A stretch of 64,000 nucleotides of DNA from the NCBI RefSeq assembly GCF_018139145.2, contig NC_059477.1, positions 31,289,502 through 31,353,501 of the forward strand. The letters run 5' to 3'. The stretch comes from Gymnogyps californianus (lineage: Eukaryota; Chordata; Aves; Accipitriformes; Cathartidae). The notes under the pieces are model-generated. The model worked only from the letters and a program-made list of their open reading frames with translations. It was not told where the DNA came from and did not search any database. Below, piece by piece: positions 23,201 to 35,700 of the stretch. Every line of letters starts with the position of its first letter. Position 1 is the stretch's first letter. The position numbers and the translations under genes were made by a program.

Positions 23201-26200
23201 GCCCTCTGCAAGCATTAAGAGAGGTTCATTGCACTTGGATTAGTTGCAGATAAAATGGATGCTCTCTGCAGTAAAATGTATAATATCAATAAACAGCTAA
23301 AATAATTGGTGTCCTTTGAAGCCGAGAAACGTGGTATTAAAGAATAGGAGATATTTTAGTAAAGAGTCTGCAACTGATTCTAAAATCAGCATTTTGATCT
23401 CCAGGCAAATACCATTCAACTCAGCGCTTTGTGTATCTGTTCAGGCAAAATGTCAGTCTCTGGATTGATAAATAGAATTTACAACACTTGTAGAAACTCG
23501 CAATGCAGATTTTTAATCTGCATCTTTTGCCATTTGTTTTTCTGTTGTTGATGTTAAACTGTTGGGATGCTTCAAAGTCCTTAGCTGACATATGGAAGGA
23601 AACTTCAATACTTGTAAACTACCTTTTCATATATCCAAAAGCTCAGATTAAGCCTGTTCAGTTCTTAAAATCAAGACTACTTTATTTACAGTACCAAACT
23701 TTTAAACTGCTGCACAAACTCTGAAATACTTGCTTTGTATTTACAGGTATAGTCTGCCACCAGCCATGGTTAAATCCATGGTAGTGGAGCTAACTCTGTA
23801 AGACACCATAGAAAAACTTGGGTTATTAGGTTTGTAACAACTAAGCGTAGAGGAGTAGAGAGATGGAGAATTAAGCTATACTTTCCTTGACATCTTTTTA
23901 GAGATTGATTGTGCTTGCTTAATATGCTGGGATAATGTTGAAACAGGACGGCTCCACTGATCGCACTGGCTTGACCTCATTGGTGCAAATGAGACAAAAG
24001 CACCCTGCAGCCTCTTCATGTGGTTATGATAGCTTGTTATTCCTTCTAACGGGTGCAGTCAAATTCTTCTATCTAGAGTAAACAGAAAAATGAGGATTTT
24101 AATATGCTTTAATGAATGTTAAGGAGGAAAAAAAAAAGAAGAAAAATACCATAAAACAAGAGTATTTACACTACAAAATAGAAGTGAGCAGTGCAGTTAG
24201 AGTGTGAATACTTAAGTGTCTTCGTTTCCTTACAGTCAGGGTGCACATAGAGAAAGATGCAGCAGCTCAGGAATTGCGGAGTGGTTATGTGATTGTCATA
24301 ATAATTCTCAATTGCATTATATTTAGTTTTGCTTCTCACAATTATGTCCTAGCAGCTTCTATATCAGTTTTAGTTGTTACACGTGTTCAGTCATTTCCCT
24401 CAAGATGAGTGTCTTCTCTCTGAAACACTTGGCTGGCTAAATTTTGTGCTTTGAGTCTCCTAGTTATACTGGGATTTTTTACAAGATTCTTAACTAACCT
24501 CAAAATTCAGGAGTGATGCTTTTCTTTCAAGGACTCATGCGACGACGTTTATGCAGAGAATGCATGTTTTTAATCTGAGAGTTACACTGAAAAAGGGTGG
24601 GCATGAGTGTTGGCTCTCACATTTTCAGTTTTGCACACAGCCTTGCTGTGTCTGTCCAACAAGTACCAGCAGCAGAAATAACTTTATCTTTGGGTCAGAT
24701 CTGGTCCTTGGCACCAGTCCTTCCTGATTTGGCAGGGACTTCCCTGTGGGTTTGTTTGCATCGCTGGTGATGACACTTCTGGGATATTGGCTCTTCTGAA
24801 TTTCTGACCCTGATTAGAAAGTCTACGTCAAACCACAGGAACTATTTTACTTGAAGTTGCTGTGTTTATACATACAAAGTTTGTTTCCTCGAATTTAAAT
24901 TTTGCAAATAATTTATAAGAAATTTCAAACTCCTCCTGATAGCCTGAGTGTTAACTGGGCAGCTATTGTTGACAGATTCTGCTACAACAGCTGTAAGATA
25001 TTATAAAGAGAAATTGCCCCTCTGAAGATCATTACCTCCTACATCTGCGTTTCCAGAGGTTTCTAGTACATATTTTGTCTGGGGATCTCAATCTGCCTAC
25101 TATTTATGTCAGGCGGAAATTGGAGCACAGGGTCTAGTGGAATTTGCCCTTGCCGTGCAATCTTCCACTGAAAGGTGGAACTGGGCTGTGTTGTAGGATT
25201 CGTACAGGAAAAGGTCTGCCTTTTGTATCCTAGACAAGACTGGGGGTTGAAATGTAGCTTTGGGTCTAATCTATTTCAGACAGGTCCTATATGATAGAGC
25301 TTGATTCTTACTATTTGATACCAGAAGGATGCTGTCACCTGTCTTGCAGAATCCTTAAATTGAGTTTGCTTCATTTTCAATCAGAAAAAAAATACTCAAG
25401 TCCTAAACCTTTTCAGTTGAAATTCGGATGCTATTTTGGCAGTGCCACATAGAGCCAGGGGAACAGATGGAAACAATTGGCTTCAGTTTGTTTTAAAAAC
25501 ACAGCTTACAAAAGATGGGGCAATAACAGAAGCATCAGGATCATGTAGTCAGAGAGAAAGGGAGATCCAGGTTGTGCTTAACAGCACCCCATGATATCTT
25601 GGCCTTCAAACTAGGAGCAATTTTTGATTAGCTACATATGACCTGGTAGTTGTTCTCTCTTGCATGCAGTCTTTGTGTTTGGTTCCCAGTTTTTCTTGCT
25701 TCCGAGTGTAGTTGATGCTATTCTTGAGAATGTATTTATTTTCCATTGAGTTTCCAAACACAATTTATGCTCCTCTGCAGTCAAGTGCTTTTGTGGAATC
25801 TGAGGCAGGCCCGATATACTGATTTTTCAAGTTTGTTCTGTGTGTTAGCAGAAAGATTGGGACCACATCTCGGCTATGAAGTCTTTTTACATCAGTGAAA
25901 AGGTTCTTTTCTTTTGAGAATTGTATTGCATGATGCAAGGATGCTTCTTCTGAAAGAGGATTGCTGCTTATCCTCCTTAATGACAGTAGTCAATTTGGCG
26001 AAGTGCAGGCACAATGGAAGTTTTATTCACTGTGTTTAGTAGAAAGGTAGCAAACTTTTTCTGATATTTTAATCATGACAGAGGTAACTGATCTTATGAC
26101 AGTAAATGGCGCAGCTATTAGTATAATTTTGGTAGAATTACATTTAAAATACAAAGATTTCTGGAGCAGTAGATAATGGTGAAGAAGGAAGTTCTGTGCA

Positions 26201-28453
26201 GAGCTTTCAGGATTCCCTGACAAAGTGAGCTGTTTAATCAAGCTTTTGTTCTATTATGGCTAAATGTAAAGGCATGCATTAAGGAGGAACAGAAACAGAG
26301 CCATCCTACAAAATGGAGAATTGGTATCCAGCAGAGAAATCCATTTAAAAAAGAATGCTTGAACAGTAAGGAGGGTATTCAGACAAGACACAAAAACAAT
26401 TCCAGGACCAAAGTAAAATTATGAAAGACTTGGAGCTCAGTGCTTTGCTTACTGAAACCAAAGGTAGAGGTTCTTTTTTGTAGGTTAATTTCATAGAAGG
26501 AAAAATGCAAGAGCCTGTGCTTTGTTTTGTCGAGAAAGGCAAAGCAAGAATTTGTTTGAAAAATGAATTTGCTTTAAGTTGGAAGGAAAAGCACAATTTA
26601 ACAGTGAATTGTTGGAACAGCTGTTGAAATTGGGGAGTTTTTCATTTCCTAGTGTGTGTGCATCAAGACAGGATTTTATTTTTATTGGTTTTTTAGCTAG
26701 ATATGGTTTAGTCAAAATAATAGTAGAGTAGTTAAGCAAATGCTCTCAGTTCAGTGTCAGAAGGGACTGTTCTTGCTTCCAGCCTGGTCTTTTAAAAACT
26801 GTGAAAATATGCAACAGGCTGATGTCACTCGTTTCTAATTAGAGCCTTGTTGTATTCTGTATTTGTGAGGACTGACTTTAGTATCTGCAGCTGAAGGAAG
26901 GAAACCCCTCAAATGTTAATGCATCCGAGAGTGGGGTGTGTGAGCTGTACGAGGGAAATCCACTGCTGGCCGTGCCAGGCGGAGGGCTGAATCCGGCAGC
27001 CTTTCCTCTTGCCAAACTTCCTTTTATCGTAGCAAAGGTGAAAACTGTCTGTTCTGCACATCCAACTGCAATTTCCCCCTAAGATGAATGCTTCATTAGG
27101 AGAGGGGGAAGAAACAAACCCAAACAATATCTGCCATTTGTGCGATGCTCTGAACTAGAAGTGTGTTGCTTTCTGTGGGTCTGTAGCAGTAGCTGGGGAA
27201 CCGGGGCTGGGGGGCACTGGGGAACACTGGCCTCAGCCGGGGGGATGCACAGGGTGTTCACTGCCACTAGACAGCAGAAGTAGAAACTTCCACTTCTCGA
27301 CATGAAGACAATTTTGACTTGAATGTGTGTTTTGTATGAGTAAGGATTTTTTTTTTTACAGTCTATCAGTCACATGTTTTATGAATTTTTATTGTAATGG
27401 GAGACTGACAAGCAAGAGAAGGAATGGTCATACTTCTCAAAAGCTTACAAAAGCATTAAACAGTTGTTAATCATGTTCTCTTTCTGAATGACAAACTGAT
27501 AATGTATAAATAGTTGGAATGAGGAGTTCATTGTATTTGTACAACATCTTTTATTAAATTTCTTATTAAACTGGGCATAATAAGTCACTGGGTTATGAGT
27601 CAGTAATGCAGTGTGGAGGGGGAGATGCATTTTCTTTTCATGTACTTTAAAAAGCATCTTGAAAGTAAGGCTTGCTGGAAGAGTTGTGGGGGATGCAACA
27701 CCCACGTATTGGATGCTGTCGCTTGATGTTGCTGTGGGGGAGCTGAAGAGCAGCTGGGTGCCACCGGCAGCCGCTGCCACCCACTCCTGTGTGAGACCAC
27801 GTTGCGGCGTGGCTGGGTTTTGCTTGTTTTCTGTGTTGGGCTGTGGGTGGTGGGGGGCCCTGGGTTCATCACACCGTGTGTGTTGCTGCAGCAACTGCTT
27901 TCCCAGCAGAGAGGAAAGGAAACTAGTGGGCCAGCTAGAAGTATCCCAGAGGCCAGATCAGGTCAGCATATCCTGCCAGCACAGGTAATCATTAAGGTTT
28001 ATAGTACAACATGGTCTTGGCAGGATTAAAAGTATGTGTTTTGCAGGAGAGTTAAGAGGATTGTGGGTTGAGAGTTTGTGTTAAAACTCCAATAGTGGCA
28101 GGAGTTTGGGGATAGTTGTTTTAAAAAGAAATAAAAACCAGCAAATGCAGCGTGGGCTACTGAAGTTGTAAAGCAGACCATGTTATTAGCCGTAGGAGGG
28201 TTAAAAAGTTAAACAATATCGACTGTTTCACTCATAATTAATATCACTTTTTATTACTGACTCAATTTCTGCTGCTAGCTCAGACTTTTCTGTTACTGTC
28301 AATGATGTTTGGCCATTCTGAAAGTGGCTACACTTTGCTCAACAGTCAGTGCCACCTGTGGGGCCCAGAAACCTCCTGCAAGAGCAGGGTGGGAATGAGC
28401 AGCTAACAAGAAAGGCTCCAAAGAACAGAAAACTTCCTCCATTGGCAGAAAAT

Positions 28454-28458
28454 CCCTT
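28454..28458. repeat. Target-site duplication, left copy (CCCTT)
   Basis: The five bases CCCTT directly flank the left end of the LTR and recur exactly at 29054-29058. A 5-bp duplication is typical of ERVL-type (class III) retrovirus-like elements. Confidence 0.8.
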
Positions 28459-28593
28459 TGTTGTGGTTTAACCCCAGTCAGCAGCCAAGCACCACACAGC
28501 TGCTCCCTCACTCCCTGTCCCCCCCTGGCTCCCGGTGGGATGGGGAGGAGAATCGGGAAAGAAGGCAGAACTCGTGGGTTGAGATAAGAACAG

Positions 28594-28599
28594 TTTAAT
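28594..28599 (-). terminator. LTR polyadenylation signal (ATTAAA)
   Basis: ATTAAA on the minus strand, followed by CTGTTCTTATCTCAACCC, at the expected distance downstream of the LTR TATA box. It would act on antisense transcripts, not on SLC49A4. Confidence 0.5.
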
Positions 28600-28617
28600 A
28601 ACTAAAGTAAAATATAA

Positions 28618-28700
28618 TACTAACAATAATAATAATGAAATATAATAATAGTAATGAAAAGGAATATAACAAAAAAAAGGGGGGGGGGAGGAAAAAAAAG
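28618..28700. repeat. AT-rich simple repeat plus A/G homopolymer runs inside the LTR
   Basis: Degenerate AATAAT repeats are followed by an A run, a run of about ten G and another A run. This is the variable segment of this LTR family. The G run is a likely sequencing trouble spot. Confidence 0.7.
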
Positions 28701-28780
28701 AGTGATGCACAATGCAATTGCTCACCACCCGCTGACCGATGCCAGAGCTGCGATCCGCCCCTCCCGGCCAACTCCCCCCT

Positions 28781-28789
28781 GTTTATATA
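28781..28789 (-). promoter_or_regulatory. LTR TATA box (TATATAAAC)
   Basis: TATATAAAC on the minus strand, preceded by GCCCAGT and followed by a G-rich segment, is the core promoter of the LTR and appears intact. Any transcript would run antisense to SLC49A4, towards lower coordinates. Confidence 0.55.
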
Positions 28790-29053
28790 CTGGGCATGAC
28801 GTTCCATGGTATGGAATATCCCTTTGGCTAGTTCGGGTCAGCTGTCTGGGCCATGCTCCCTCCCAGCTTCTTGCACACCTGCTTGCTGGCAGAGCATGGG
28901 AAACTGAAAAGTCCTTGGCTTAAGATAAGCGCTGCTTAGCAACAACTAAAACATCAGCATGTTATCAACATTATTCTCACACTAAATCCAAAACACAGCA
29001 CCATATCAGCTGCTAGGAAGAGAGTTAACTCAGTCCCAGCTGAAACCAGGACA

Positions 29054-29058
29054 CCCTT
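29054..29058. repeat. Target-site duplication, right copy (CCCTT)
   Basis: Exact copy of the five bases at 28454-28458, immediately after the terminal CA of the LTR. Confidence 0.8.
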
Positions 29059-30637
29059 TAAAGGAGTTTCTTCTCTTTCCAGCCATGTGTCAGAAACCTC
29101 TGATAGAAGGGGACTGGCAACTGGATGATGGATTTTAAGAAGCTGCAGCCCCCACACCCCATCAATTACCACTTGCATTTACAGGGTAAAATTAATGAAG
29201 TTAATTACATCTACTCAAAATCTTGGTCATGTGAATTAGATCTTTTAAAATAGAGAAATAATTTCTTGCAGGGGTCATGGGCTTTTTTTTCAGGTTTGGT
29301 TTGTTATTTTGGTTTATTGTCCCCATGATGCATGCTGCTATCTGAAACACTCTGGGGTGCACCTTTTAGAGTAATGCAAGATGTCCCATTCAGATTAAGG
29401 GCCACTGCAACGTTCAAAGCAAAAATACTGAAGTAATTATAAAAATACTATTAAAGACTAATTTCTAACAAAGATGAAAAGGAGGGTGGATTCAGAGAGT
29501 TAAAACGTAAAGCAAAATAGAGGGGGAAGGTGCTTAGAGGGCAGAAATACATCATGTAATTAGCAAAGAAAATGTCTAATATGCTGCTTGTCTGACAGTC
29601 TTTCACTTGTTCACTTTGGTGTCATCATTTTCAACATGCAGCTTTAACCAAAGGAATTTTTAGGGGTGTGTTTACATGTTAAGGTGGAAGAAAAAAGGCC
29701 AAAGAATAATCTGTGCGATCAAAACATTTAAAAGTAGTACATTACAGTGTGTAGTATTCAAGATGAGGACTTCAAAGAATGTTTGGAGAGATCAAACATA
29801 CATGATTGTGAGGCTTTAACTGATAATTTCATTTTAAAATTACCCAACATGTAAGGTTGACATTAAAGATAAGCCTAAATTTAGGGCTGGGGGAAAACTT
29901 CGGCATCCAGTTCAGTTTTCACTGAATTGCGTGTTGCTTTTCTTAGGAAACATTTCTGCAGATTTAAAGTAAAACTTTTTCTTGGTTTGTGTGTTTTGGT
30001 TTGGGGATTTTTTTTTTTTTTTTTAAATTAAAAATCAAATAGAAGTTTTTTATTTGGAAACACTCCTCATGTGTCCTGTGGTGATTTAAACTTAAATTTC
30101 TGTATGATACTCATTTACTGCTGTGCCCTGGGCTTGCACCTGGCCTGTGCCTCCTGTGGCGCCCCGTGAGCAGGACCTTCCAGGGTGTCTCTGTCCTTGT
30201 GTCTCCTAAGAGGCAGAATGTGCCGTGTTTGTGAAATGTAATTCAAAAAGACCTTGGTTTACATGGAAAATAAGAAGGTGATATGTACATTACTAGAGCT
30301 TTCCTGAAACATTGCAGCAGCGTTTCCAAATGGAAAACTTCAGATTTTTCGGTTAAAAGACTTGTGTTTCAATTTTCCATCAATAAAATTCTAATTCTTA
30401 TTGCATACAAGTTCTTGTTATGCACAAAAGCAATGCTAACAGAGATTCATTTCCCAGGAGAAAAGGCAAAAGCATCACATATGCAATCCTGATACAAATA
30501 ATTACCCCCACAACATATGCAGTATGGTAATATGGGGTTAAGCATGGCATGAAGGCTCACCTTGTGGGCCAGCAAACATGAAGAACAACAGGATTTTGAA
30601 CAGCCATATTATCTGGGCATTTAGTTAGGGCGCTCTG

Positions 30638-30638
<1 letters not shown>

Positions 30639-30680
<42 letters not shown>
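30639..30680. repeat. (AC)21 microsatellite
   Basis: An uninterrupted run of 21 AC dinucleotides in intron 1, bounded by CTCTGA on the left and TTGAAAAACC on the right. Perfect runs of this length are normally polymorphic. Confidence 0.97.
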
Positions 30681-30683
<3 letters not shown>

Positions 30684-32307
30684 AAAAACCAGTTCACCAG
30701 CAGCATGTGCTGGTTGAGGACAGAATCAAACAAGTAAGTCTGGGCGGGTGTTGGAAATCCTTCAAGGAAACAAATATTCTTGGCTGATGATACCTCTCCA
30801 GGGCATCAGGGATGTTGAGGTGTCCTTTGGAGTCACAGGACTGCAGGTGGCATTCCTTTTGTTAATGACTGAGCCATACCAAAGGAAGTCATACTTCCAT
30901 TTCAGAAAACCTGTAATATTAACTTAACTTCTTTTTGTTTGGGTTGTCTTGGGCTAGGTTGATTGAGAGAGGAGCCGTCTTTGGTTTGGTTTGTGCAGTG
31001 TCCAGCACAAGGAGTTGCATACCCATGAGTGAGGTTCATAAGAGCTGTTGCAATAAGAGCAAAGTGATGTCTCGTCCTCTAAAATTACATTTTAGTAAAA
31101 TACATGCTCTAAAACCCCCATAAAATTCATGTGGAGACAAAATATTTAATGCGACTACTGGTTGAATTGTACTGATTACAGGACTCATTGACATAGAGGG
31201 AGCTGAAAATTGGCAGTTTTAGAAAGAATCAAAATAATTTGTTTGTTAGGTGAGTTATCATAGGGACTTGTTCTTTTTCTGTTTGTGTTTTGGGTAGTTC
31301 CTAGTTTCACCTAAACATTAGAGTTACTGCATGTTTGTCATCATTTAATTACTTTTATTATGTTCTGCTAAGAACATAGAAGCTCTTTATTTTGTTTGTT
31401 GCTGTGAAATTGTTTCAAGTTTTACGACTTCACAGATGTAGCCTGTATCAGCGGTTTTTAATTGTACATATTTATGGTATTTATGATTTTGGTGTTTTAC
31501 AAGGTTCTGGAGGTTAAGTCCCTCAGCTGTCACCGTTCTCTTTCTGTTTGCTGCTGATGGAAACACCTTAGCAACAGCACCAAGTAAACTGCTGGCAAAA
31601 GGAATTGCAGCACTAAGATAAAGTTGTTTTCTAATCTAAGTGCTTCTCAGTCGAGAATCACAGTATGAGGAAAAAACATATTCAAGGAATCAGTCAATTG
31701 TAGCTTTTTTCTAATATACTATATTTACAACCTCTGACAATTTGAGCTGAGCGCAGCAAAAACCTGGCCTAATTGCAAGGACTGCAAAAAAAAAAAATAC
31801 ACTTTTTTCCCCTGAATAAATGGTTATTTCTTCAGGATGAAATGCATATCTGCGTTATGAAAGAAAACAATAACAGTGCTGTGTCTGCGCTCATTAAGTG
31901 GTTGGAAAAGAATGTACAAGTCCGGATTTTTCTTTGGATCTACGTAGATTTCAGATCACACACTGGAGCGTATTCCCTGATGCTTCTAATTCTAAAGGGA
32001 ATATTGTACGTTTTGATGATACTTTTATTATCACTTTCACTTCCAAGAATGTCTGTAAGATTTTGGGTACAGTCCTGTGCAATAGTATGCCAAGAGTAAG
32101 CCTTTGTAATTCTGGAGTGTAAGTATAGAAAATAACACAGGATTTCATAATGTATCTGTAATTCATATCAGCACCAAAGTGTTTATGATTTGAAAGAGAT
32201 ATACATTACTTCTGTGAGACTGCATGTAAATATATATATTTACGCAATATTTTTTTTTGCAACATTGCTGACTTAACTTGTAAAATACTGTTGTTTTTTC
32301 ATCTTAG

Positions 32308-32401
32308 GTCTGAGGGTAACTGTGTTACTAACATCATCCCTCATGGTATTGGGAGCTGGCCTGAGATGCGTTCCAGTTTCAGACCTAGAAATTAGGAAGA
32401 A
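32308..32401 (+). CDS. SLC49A4: SLC49A4 exon 2 (TM3)
   Basis: Bounded by the acceptor TTCATCTTAG and the donor GTAAGT. Joined to exon 1 (phase 1), it reads [16 protein letters not shown] then [16 protein letters not shown], collinear with the human GLRITVLLTSFLMVLG segment. The first residues complete the DKKGLR motif of the cytosolic loop between TM2 and TM3, the family version of MFS motif A. TM3 covers about residues 128-145. The exon is 94 nt and ends in phase 2 (the last Lys codon is split). Confidence 0.96.
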
Positions 32402-32594
32402 GTAAGTGAATTAGTTATTTTTAATATACATATTTTATACTTTCTGCTAATGTAACTTTTGCTGCTACTGCAAAGAAATGTTAGTACAAATTTTCTGTAT
32501 GAATTTGATACGCCAAATGTTTGTTGTGTGGATGTGGGCTTACGTGCTTCTTTGCTTCTTAAATGGATTTTTCTAGTCTGTATTCTACATAGTA

Positions 32595-32745
32595 TCTGAA
32601 GATCAGAAAGCCCTTTACAAACTTGAGTTCATTAAGCCTCACCCCATCCTGCATAACTAATACTAATCTGCTTTGCAAACCAGGAAGCAGAGATTTAGAG
32701 AGGTTCAGACACTGGCCCAAGATCACACAGGGAACCATGCCACAA
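32595..32745 (+). mobile_element. MIR-family SINE (ancient)
   Basis: The segment runs CCCTTTACAAACTTGAG, TTAAGCCTCACCCCATCCT, then GCAAACCAGGAAGCAGAGAT and GAGAGGTTCAGACACTGGCC followed by CAAGATCACACAGG. This is the familiar core of MIR: TTTACA, TTAANCCTCAC, GAAACTGAGGCNCAGAGAGGTT, TTGCCCAAGGTCACACAG. It is a heavily diverged copy of an element that was active before the split of the amniote lineages, which explains its presence in a bird. Confidence 0.75.
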
Positions 32746-35700
32746 AACCCAAAAATATGTAATTTGTATGCAAATGTTAAATAATTAGTTCGTGTTTCTC
32801 ATATTGGGTGTATGGGATTGTGCAGTGAGACAGATGAATTTACACAAAATGGCCTTTTTCGTGTAGTCTCTTCCAGTCTGCATTCCCAAGTAGCCTTGTA
32901 CTTTCTCTGTGGTTGAAATGGATGCCTTCTATACACTTGCAATTTAACAGTTTGTGATAGAGACAGTATCTTCCTAAAAACCACACAATCTAAACAATTT
33001 GATTGTCCCGTCAACGTGTCCTGAACCTGGGAATCCTTAGTAAGTATAGGAGTCGCACTCGTTTTGTACAGCCGAGGAATACGGATCGCTTGTTGTTAAC
33101 TTTCTTTTGCAGCTCATGCTGAAAGAGGAAGGAGTACAGGCATTACTACATTTTTCTGCTTCTTTAAAAACAGTAGTAGCACTAGCTCTTCACCAGTTAT
33201 GCTTGCATAACATGTAAGCACTAAGAAAAGAACTTACTTATAAAGGTTTTTATGTGGGTTGTTTTTTTTTTTTTTCCCCTTGAATTCTAGTCAGCTTCCA
33301 GGCAGTCCTTGTATTATTTCAGCAAGTTCCTTTTTTTCCTCAGTATTGCTTACCCTGAAAAGCAGCTTGGAAACCTTTAAGTTGAGAAAGAAAATGTTTG
33401 GTGTGAAGTAGAAGGCAGATGACTGGGTATCATGGATAAAACAAAGGAAGAGGTTCAGAGAGGACTGAGAATGTAATAAACACATTGATTGTAAAACTAG
33501 CCCTGATCCAGGAGTAAGTAGCTAGTATGTAATGAATGGCTTAGTAAACTAAGTGCAGTGTGGCGAGTAGGGGGGATGCAATTTCAGTTCTTAGGTGCTT
33601 AATGAGCGTATAAGGAAACCCGAGGTGCTCCTGAGGTTAGTTTCCCAGCGTTGCCCATTTCAATGTGGTGTTCAAGGACTTTGTGAGCAGGGGAGGCTGA
33701 ACTAACCATATTGTGCTACCGTTCACAGTGACCCTTTTAAGGTGAAAATGTACTGTTAAGGTGGCCAGGAAGAGCTGTCCTCATTGTGCCCTTGTTTTAC
33801 GTTTTCTCAAGATACTAAGGGGTGCTCAGCATCCAGTTCATCCGTTCTGACCAATCTTGGATTAAATATATATCTCTTTTAAATGGGCCAGATGTCTTAA
33901 ATGCAATGAAATGTGGTGTCTTATGTAGCTTTTCATTTATGATTTATGCCGAAAGATTTGTGCTCCCCTAGGCTTTACCAAAGCAAAGATGAAGACTGTA
34001 AGAACCCAAGAAGAAATTCCCAAATGAGATTTAGATGTGAGGTATCATCTGGGGAGTGGGAAGGAGAGTTTCCACATGTTCTCATCACCTTTAAACAAGG
34101 TTTTCCAGGATAACTGCAGCAAGGAGACCTAGGAGAACAATGAAATAAATGCCTAAGGAGAAACATTCAAAGAACAGCTTCTTTAACTATAGGGAAAGAA
34201 AGGCTGTGGACTGTGTAGAGTCTGATGAGATGTATAAAATATGATGATACATTTCATTGAAAACTATACAGGCAAAAAAAAAAGAGCGTGAGCAGAATCC
34301 TGATGGAAAAGGTGACTAATTTCATTTATCCATGCTGTGAAAATATGCATCATCTCCAGCTGAAATTGATAAATTTGCTTACGTAGCCTACTCCCAAAAA
34401 AGAGAAATTTTCAAGAACTGCAGCTCTACCTGAGGAAGTAGTTTAATCTTTTACACAGTTTGATTAAAAATCTACAGAGAACTAATTATAGCTAACTGTG
34501 TGAAGCAAAAGGATGGTTTTCAGTGAAGGTTTCTTGAGACATTGTAAATAATTGTACAGACTGTGTGATGTTATGCCAGGTAACCTGCATTGTTTTGAGG
34601 GCTAAGACTGAAGGCCAATTTTCATCAATTACTTGAAGCATGATACCAGATAAAATAGTATTTTTGAGATGAGCACTACTGCTTAATACATTAGCAGCAG
34701 CTGGCTGAGCACTAAACTGTGCACTTATTCTGAATGTGTATATGCGTTAATACGACAATTTGAACGTTACAGAGCCAGTCAGATGGACAAGATCACACAC
34801 AAGCTAATATTGGAGCATTTCAGAAGCCAGTGTAACTGGAATTTCTTTAAATGCTTTTGCATGTTTTGTAATATGTTCCTTCAGTCCCTGGGTAATCTGC
34901 AGTAATATACCGAAGGATTTCCATGGGACAATTATGTCAGAGTTAAGATACATAAAATTACAAGAACGTTCATGAGGTTTGTCAGGTTTAGGGTTTTTTT
35001 TTCTACTTTGTAGCTGTCTCTGCTCCCTAAGCTCTTGTAATTTAACATTAAGGAGAGCTACTAAAGCCCATTGCCTATCAGAGCAATCACAGACATGAGG
35101 AAATCACTGTTAAGACTGACATGTAATCCTGACTGCTTTATGCTCCTTATCTCACACAGACCTGTAATATCCAAGTGCGTTCTTAAGCTCCTTTCTAGTC
35201 TGTAATTATTCTTTTGGCTCTAGCATGTAACAGCAGACTAAGACTATCTCCAGTTCTTCGAATCATGTTTTAAACACAAACCTTAACCTCTGTTTTCAGT
35301 TCATTTGATGCCCATGTATATGCGTAACTTGTATGAGGGAAAACTCAGGTTGCACACTTGAGTGTGTCGCTTGAAGCAGCTGTTCCCTATGGTGAATTTT
35401 CATTCTCTGCCAGCGTGTGACCTAAAACCGTACCGGGAATCCATGCTAGAACTGCATAAATTCAGTGAAGGCTGAAGTGGGAGTGCATGGCGAAAATGTA
35501 GAAGTATGGACTTGCATGAGATATTGAGGAACCATCCTATACATGGACTAGTAAAGTCCCTCTCACGTACACATATGCTCTTACTTACCTGCCTTCCTCC
35601 CCAGCCCACTAACCTGTGAGGTTAATGTGTATATCATACAGACAAGGAGGTTAAAAAGAATTTTTCTGATGTACCACGCAATTCTAGGTTTGTCAAATGT

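Larger units (their letters stand above)
28459..29053 (-). mobile_element. Solo LTR of an avian ERVL-type endogenous retrovirus
   Basis: A complete 595-bp LTR with no internal retroviral sequence. Read on the minus strand it begins TGTCCTGGTTTCAGCTGGGA and ends GGTTAAACCACAACA, giving TG...CA termini. Flanking 5-bp duplications (CCCTT) match exactly. Internal landmarks in the minus direction are a TATATAAAC promoter box (28789-28781), an ATTAAA polyadenylation signal (28599-28594) and an AT-rich simple-repeat section with a long C run. I recognise the termini and internal phrases as an LTR family abundant in non-galliform birds, but the exact family name is uncertain. It has arisen by LTR-LTR recombination and lies antisense in SLC49A4 intron 1. 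Confidence 0.92.
12053..32307 (+). other. SLC49A4: SLC49A4 intron 1 (about 20.3 kb)
   Basis: Begins GTGAGC within the CpG island and ends TTCATCTTAG before exon 2. The first 200 bp are still GC-rich; the rest is mostly AT-rich. It holds a purine-rich tract near 19.6-19.85 kb followed by a GC-rich patch to about 20.3 kb, a possible MIR remnant near 23.1 kb, another GC-richer patch near 27.7-27.9 kb, a solo LTR at 28.46-29.05 kb, and an (AC)21 run at 30.64 kb. No open frame in it resembles a protein. Intronic enhancers are likely but cannot be identified from sequence alone. Confidence 0.85.
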
